Assembly (NCBI GenBank): GCA_947375085.1 | Contig: CANCEQ010000098.1 | Location: forward strand, 1-10,793 | Origin: Flavobacteriales bacterium | GTDB lineage: Bacteria; Bacteroidota; Bacteroidia; Flavobacteriales; Crocinitomicaceae | DNA: 10,793 nt | Direction: 5' to 3' | In this document: positions 7,679-10,793 of the stretch, one piece after another | Layout of the letters: each line of letters opens with the position of its first letter | How positions within the stretch are numbered: the stretch's first letter is position 1 | Position numbers and translations under genes: made by a program | The notes under the pieces: model-generated | The model's database searches: none | Seen by the model: the letters and a program-made list of their open reading frames with translations, nothing else | Told to the model about the DNA's origin: nothing

Positions 7679-8236
7679 GTGATTAAAATCAACGACAAAT
7701 ATTTCGATATCTTTATCGAAAAGGGCGCTATAGAAAGCAAAATTAATGCTTTAGCGAATACTATTAATAAAGATTATGAGGGCAAAGAAGTGCTTTTCAT
7801 TGCAATTCTTAACGGTTCTTTTATGTTTGCTTCTGATTTAATTAAAAAAATCAAGTTAGACTGTGAAATATCTTTTATCAAAGTTAATTCATATGAGGGG
7901 ACACAATCTTCTGGTTCTATCAATGAATTAATAGGTTTAAACACTTCAATAAAAGATAAACACATCATAATTATTGAAGATATTGTCGATACTGGTCGCA
8001 CAATGGATAAAATTATTCTTACATTGCAAAACGAAAGACCTTCTTCGATTGAATGTTGTTCACTTTTGTTTAAACCAAATGCATATTTAGGTATTTTCAA
8101 TCCGAAGTATATTGGTTTTTCAATTGAGAACAAATTTGTAGTCGGATATGGTTTGGATTATGATCAAAAAGGAAGAAATTTAGAAGAAATTTATCAAATA
8201 ACAGAGAGTCAAAACACTCTTAATGAAAATAATTAA
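7679..8236 (+). CDS. hpt: Hypoxanthine phosphoribosyltransferase
   Basis: This enzyme salvages hypoxanthine (and usually guanine) by joining it to PRPP to form IMP or GMP in the cytoplasm. The 185 residues fit the bacterial Hpt length. Visible motifs are FIAILNGSFMF (40-50, the PPi loop region), the flexible loop and metal site SFIKVNSYEGTQSSG (65-79), the PRPP motif IIIIEDIVDTGRT (96-108) with the acidic pair Glu100-Asp101, LLFKP (129-133) whose Lys132 contacts the purine ring, and VVGYGLDYDQKGRNL (154-168). The start is GTG at 7679. It gives an N-terminus (MIKINDKYFDIFI) that aligns with related Bacteroidota proteins, and no in-frame ATG lies nearby. adk follows 12 bases after the stop, so the two genes are likely co-transcribed. 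Confidence 0.96.
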   Translation: MIKINDKYFDIFIEKGAIESKINALANTINKDYEGKEVLFIAILNGSFMFASDLIKKIKLDCEISFIKVNSYEGTQSSGSINELIGLNTSIKDKHIIIIEDIVDTGRTMDKIILTLQNERPSSIECCSLLFKPNAYLGIFNPKYIGFSIENKFVVGYGLDYDQKGRNLEEIYQITESQNTLNENN

Positions 8237-8248
8237 AATCCTGAAATT

Positions 8249-8821
8249 ATGTTAAACATCGTTTTATTTGGACCTCCAGGAGCTGGAAAAGGAACACAAT
8301 CTGAGCGACTAATTGAAAAATTTGGTTTAGTTCACTTATCTACTGGAGATATTTTTCGTGCTAACATCAAAGGGGAAACAGAATTAGGCTTATTAGCAAA
8401 GAGTTTTATTGATGGCGGGAAATTAGTAACTGATGAAGTAACTATTAATATGTTACGCTCTGAAGTGTTAAAAAATGAAACTGCAAAAGGTTTTATTTTT
8501 GATGGCTTTCCAAGAACAAACCATCAAGCATCAGCTTTGGATACTTTTTTATCTGAATTAAACACTTCAATAACAGTAATGTTAGCTTTAGAAGTTGAAG
8601 AAGAAGAATTAAAGGTTAGATTGGCTAAACGTGCAGAAATCAGTGGTAGAGCAGACGATGCAAATCCTGAAGTAATTGCGCATAGAATTCACGTTTATAA
8701 TTCTGAAACGGCACCAGTGAAAGAATTTTACCAAAATCAAAATAAATTTGTTTCAATCAATGGAATTGGTTCTATCGATGATATTACGAATCGTTTATTT
8801 TCTGCGATAGAAAATTTTTGA
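8249..8821 (+). CDS. adk: Adenylate kinase (short LID form)
   Basis: Adk interconverts ATP + AMP and 2 ADP and is essential for nucleotide balance in the cytoplasm. The P-loop GPPGAGKGT is at 8-16, STGD at 31-34, and the DGFPRT catalytic/nucleotide-binding motif at 85-90. The LID region is short: RAEISGRADD (128-137) runs straight into EVIAHRIHVYNSETAPV. The longer LID with a Cys4 or similar zinc site found in many bacterial enzymes is therefore absent, and this accounts for the 190-residue length. That form is normal for Bacteroidota. The gene is the second of the hpt-adk pair and is followed by a strong stem-loop. Confidence 0.97.
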   Translation: MLNIVLFGPPGAGKGTQSERLIEKFGLVHLSTGDIFRANIKGETELGLLAKSFIDGGKLVTDEVTINMLRSEVLKNETAKGFIFDGFPRTNHQASALDTFLSELNTSITVMLALEVEEEELKVRLAKRAEISGRADDANPEVIAHRIHVYNSETAPVKEFYQNQNKFVSINGIGSIDDITNRLFSAIENF

Positions 8822-8895
8822 TTTCTAATTAATTACTAATTACAAAACAATGGAATAATGAATATTTTTTCATTGTTAAAACATATCTAAATATT

Positions 8896-8932
8896 ATAGT
8901 GGAGACGTATAATAATACGTCTCTACTATTTT
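8896..8932 (+). terminator. Stem-loop terminator after adk, also a palindromic repeat candidate
   Basis: Arms 8896-8910 and 8915-8929 pair over 15 positions with one G-U pair (8901/8924) and the 4-base loop AATA. The core is GGAGACGTAT / ATACGTCTCT. A short T-rich tail (TTTTATA) follows. It lies 74 bases after the adk stop, so it would end the hpt-adk transcript. The GC-rich core is out of place in such AT-rich DNA and resembles the AGAGACG...CGTCTCT palindromes dispersed between genes in several bacterial groups. A weaker 7-bp hairpin (AACAATG/CATTGTT, 8846-8852/8871-8877) precedes it. Confidence 0.6.
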
Positions 8933-8958
8933 ATACACCTCGATCTTTAATAATTTTG

Positions 8959-8966
8959 TATCTTTA
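8959..8966 (+). promoter_or_regulatory. Probable -7 box of obgE operon
   Basis: TATCTTTA matches TAnnTTTG except for the last base. It is followed directly by the 20-nt palindrome, and the obgE ATG lies 61 bases downstream. No good -33 TTG is seen. Since the adk terminator lies between adk and obgE, obgE needs its own promoter, and this is the best candidate. Confidence 0.45.
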
Positions 8967-8967
8967 C

Positions 8968-8987
8968 ATTTCATTTTAAAATGAAAT
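8968..8987. promoter_or_regulatory. Perfect 20-nt palindrome at predicted obgE transcription start
   Basis: ATTTCATTTTAAAATGAAAT is a perfect inverted repeat with no spacer, two bases after the -7 box. In DNA it has the form of an operator for a dimeric regulator placed over the transcription start. In RNA it would fold as a weak AU hairpin. No regulator can be named. Confidence 0.45.
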
Positions 8988-8989
8988 TT

Positions 8990-9010
8990 GCGAATCAATA
9001 TTTGATTTGC
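8990..9010 (+). other. Hairpin in obgE leader
   Basis: GCGAATCAA (8990-8998) pairs with TTGATTTGC (9002-9010) around the loop TAT, with one G-U pair. The structure ends 17 bases before the obgE ATG. It could affect translation or mRNA stability, but this is inferred from the fold only. Confidence 0.4.
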
Positions 9011-9027
9011 TTTAAAATAAAAATAAT

Positions 9028-10020
9028 ATGGCTTCAGACAATTTCGTTGATTATGTAAAAATTCATTGTAAATCTGGTAACGGAGGCGGTGGTTCTACAC
9101 ATTTTAGACGTGAAAAATATATTCCTCAAGGTGGACCTGATGGAGGAAATGGTGGTCGTGGAGGTCATATTATTATTAGAGGTAACAGTCAGTTGTGGAC
9201 ACTTCTACATTTAAAGTTTAACAAACATACGAAAGCAGGTCACGGAGGTCACGGTTCTGGAAATCTAAAAACGGGTGGTCAAGGTGAAGATAAATACATT
9301 GAAGTTCCAATTGGTACTTTAGCTAGAGATATTGAAACAGGTGAAATTCTTTTTGAAATATCGAAAGATGGAGAAGAAAGAATCTTAGTCCCTGGAGGTA
9401 GAGGTGGATTAGGTAATAACCAATTTAAATCATCAACATTTCAAACACCTCGTTATGCTCAACCGGGAGAACCAGGTCAGGAAGGATGGAAAATTTTAGA
9501 GTTAAAAGTACTTGCAGATGTTGGTTTGGTTGGTTTTCCGAATGCAGGAAAAAGTACATTACTTTCAGTTTTATCAACTGCAAAACCTGAGATTGGAGAT
9601 TATGCATTTACAACACTTCGTCCGAATTTAGGTATTGTAAAATACAGAGATTATCGTTCATTTATAATGGCTGATATTCCAGGAATTATAGAAGGAGCTC
9701 ATCTTGGAAAAGGATTAGGGTTAAGGTTCTTACGTCATATTGAACGAAACTCTGTTTTACTTTTTATGATTGCTGCTGATAGCCCTGATATTCATGCTGA
9801 ATACAAGATTTTATTAAACGAATTAAAACAGTACAACCCTGAGTTATTGCACAAAGATCGTTTATTAGCAATCTCTAAATCAGATATGTTAGACGATGAA
9901 TTAAAAGCTGAAATAGCAAAAGATTTACCTGCAATTCCATATATTTTTATTTCAAGTGTTGCCCAACAAAACTTATCCGAATTAAAAGATATGATTTGGA
10001 CAAATTTGAACAATGGATAA
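9028..10020 (+). CDS. obgE: Obg-family GTPase ObgE/CgtA
   Basis: Obg is an essential GTPase that binds the 50S ribosomal subunit, helps its late assembly and links growth to the GTP/ppGpp state. The N-terminal glycine-rich Obg domain covers about residues 3-158 ([12 protein letters not shown] 39-50, [17 protein letters not shown] 70-86, [13 protein letters not shown] 123-135). The G domain covers about 160-328, with G1 GFPNAGKS (169-176), the switch I Thr in DYAFTTL (191-197), G3 DIPG (216-219), G4 as SKSD (283-286, in place of NKxD) and G5 SSV (309-311). There is no C-terminal OCT domain, so 330 residues is the short form common in Bacteroidota. ATG 9028 is the natural start. The last 8 bases overlap the PAP2 gene, which indicates co-transcription and probably translational coupling. 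Confidence 0.97.
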   Translation: MASDNFVDYVKIHCKSGNGGGGSTHFRREKYIPQGGPDGGNGGRGGHIIIRGNSQLWTLLHLKFNKHTKAGHGGHGSGNLKTGGQGEDKYIEVPIGTLARDIETGEILFEISKDGEERILVPGGRGGLGNNQFKSSTFQTPRYAQPGEPGQEGWKILELKVLADVGLVGFPNAGKSTLLSVLSTAKPEIGDYAFTTLRPNLGIVKYRDYRSFIMADIPGIIEGAHLGKGLGLRFLRHIERNSVLLFMIAADSPDIHAEYKILLNELKQYNPELLHKDRLLAISKSDMLDDELKAEIAKDLPAIPYIFISSVAQQNLSELKDMIWTNLNNG

Positions 10021-10606
10021 CTTCCTAGAGAAGATAGATCAATCAATTGTACTTGCCATAAATGGATGGCATACTCCTTTTTTAGATGAAATAATGTGGA
10101 TTATTTCATCTAAATTAGTTTGGATCCCTTTTTATCTTTTTTTGATTTATCTAGCTGCTAAAAAAAACAGCCTAAAACAAACTCTGTTTTTTACAATTTT
10201 AGCGGTGTTGAGTGTAGTGATATCTGATTTAATATCAACCTATTGCTTTAAAGAAGTTTTTCTTCGCTATCGACCTTCACATAATTTATTACTTACAAAT
10301 AAACTTCATTACTACGAAAATAAACCTGGAGAATTTTATAGAGGTGGTCAATATGGATTCATTTCTTCACACGCTGCAAACTTTTTTGCAGTTGCAGTAT
10401 TTGTAGGTTACTCTTTAAAAGAGTCTTATCCTAAACTTTTAACTACATTAATTATAATAGCTTCAATCGTTTGTTTTAGTCGTATATACCTTGGTGTACA
10501 TTATCTATCTGATGTATTTGTAGGAGGATTAGTCGGAGCTACTATTGCAACATTATTATCAAAATTTATATTCTCTCGATTTCGAGAAAATCCAAAATTA
10601 AAATGA
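10013..10606 (+). CDS. PAP2-family membrane phosphatase
   Basis: This is a 197-residue integral membrane phosphatase of the PAP2 (type 2 phosphatidic acid phosphatase) superfamily. The three active-site motifs are present. C1 is KEVFLRYRP (Lys80, Arg87, Pro88). C2 is SSHA (118-121) with His120, in place of the usual PSGH. C3 is [12 protein letters not shown] (156-167), with Arg157, His163 as the nucleophile, and Asp167. Hydrophobic segments at about 36-49, 56-76, 115-133, 142-155 and 168-188 predict five or six membrane spans with the active site facing the periplasm. Likely substrates are phosphatidic acid, phosphatidylglycerophosphate, undecaprenyl diphosphate or lipid A phosphate; the sequence alone cannot choose. 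It overlaps obgE by 8 bases and crcB by 4. Confidence 0.9.
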   Translation: MDNFLEKIDQSIVLAINGWHTPFLDEIMWIISSKLVWIPFYLFLIYLAAKKNSLKQTLFFTILAVLSVVISDLISTYCFKEVFLRYRPSHNLLLTNKLHYYENKPGEFYRGGQYGFISSHAANFFAVAVFVGYSLKESYPKLLTTLIIIASIVCFSRIYLGVHYLSDVFVGGLVGATIATLLSKFIFSRFRENPKLK

Positions 10607-10793
10607 TTACACTTCTTTATATATTCGTAGGAGGTGGACTAGGGAGTTTAGCTCGTTATGGAGTTTCAAAAACAATTGAAAATTTCACGACTTCGACTTT
10701 ACCTCTGGCTACTTTTATCTCAAATACTTTTGCTTGTATAATCTTGGCTTTGATTGCGTATTTATTTCAAAATAAGTTAAATCAACCTTCTTG
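10603..10793 (+). CDS. crcB: Fluoride channel CrcB/Fluc, C-terminus cut by window edge
   Basis: The gene begins at ATG 10603, overlapping the PAP2 stop codon as ATGA, and is open for 63 codons to the right edge, about half the usual 115-125 residues. The visible N-terminus fits the CrcB/Fluc family: a first membrane helix with FVGGGLGSLARYGVS (residues 8-22, the GGxxGxxxRY signature), then LPLATFISNTFACIILAL (33-50), where Asn41 corresponds to the conserved pore-lining Asn of the second helix. The family forms dual-topology dimeric channels that let fluoride leave the cytoplasm. No fluoride riboswitch can precede it because it has no leader of its own; expression would follow obgE and the PAP2 gene. 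Confidence 0.9.
   Translation, partial: MITLLYIFVGGGLGSLARYGVSKTIENFTTSTLPLATFISNTFACIILALIAYLFQNKLNQPS

Noticed and set aside
7774..8133. Minus-strand open frame of 119 codons opposite hpt
   Set aside because: It is antisense to a clearly conserved Hpt coding region and its protein has no recognisable domain.
9874..9886. Obg G4 motif reads SKSD instead of NKxD
   Set aside because: It looks unusual, but Ser in this position is, to my knowledge, common in Bacteroidota Obg proteins, so it is not a sign of a defective GTPase.
9425..10046. Two minus-strand open frames (9425-9607 and 9792-10046) opposite obgE
   Set aside because: Both mirror the conserved G domain of obgE and lack any support of their own.
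10364..10375. PAP2 C2 motif reads SSHA instead of PSGH
   Set aside because: The catalytic His is kept and this variant is frequent in Bacteroidota PAP2 proteins; the C1 and C3 motifs are intact.
10283..10606. Fluoride riboswitch in front of crcB
   Set aside because: crcB overlaps the preceding gene, which is intact coding sequence with conserved PAP2 motifs, leaving no room for a leader aptamer.

Overview
The window is AT-rich DNA from a member of the Bacteroidota, most likely the order Flavobacteriales (a Crocinitomicaceae/Fluviicola-like relative is a guess). Three things point there. There are no clear Shine-Dalgarno sequences. Several genes are preceded by the Bacteroidota -7 promoter box TAnnTTTG. 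The gene content and protein styles (DUF4783, short-form Adk, Reg_prop/Y_Y_Y sensor, the GCxDPxAxNF...DDxSC lipoprotein motif, the purK | hpt-adk-obgE neighbourhood) are typical of the phylum.

Left part (1-2064). A minus-strand lipoprotein with a DUF1566/Lcl-type domain runs off the left edge. Next comes rlmH on the minus strand, which appears to lack an ATG start. It is followed by a divergent plus-strand DUF4783 secreted protein. The roughly 410-base gap after that holds a 217-bp element bounded by near-perfect 25-nt inverted repeats, sitting between two convergent genes.

Centre (2065-7574, minus strand). A very large one-component sensor of 1429 residues has a signal peptide, a periplasmic two-component-type propeller, a Y_Y_Y domain, about seven membrane segments, two PAS domains and a C-terminal SpoIIE/PP2C phosphatase. 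It has no histidine kinase. It lies downstream of purK (purine biosynthesis), separated by 74 bases.

Right part (7679-10793, plus strand). hpt and adk form a purine salvage and nucleotide-balance pair transcribed divergently from purK. They end at a strong stem-loop that also looks like a dispersed palindromic repeat. obgE follows, with its own -7 box, a perfect 20-nt palindrome and a second hairpin in its leader. It overlaps a PAP2-family membrane phosphatase gene, which in turn overlaps crcB (fluoride channel, cut by the right edge). obgE, the PAP2 gene and crcB are therefore probably one transcript.

Most of the window is housekeeping. The parts worth a second look are the propeller-7TM-PAS-SpoIIE fusion (including a His triad in its membrane region), the inverted-repeat element, the structured obgE leader and the start of rlmH. 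I see no tRNA, rRNA, CRISPR array, transposase or obvious defence system.
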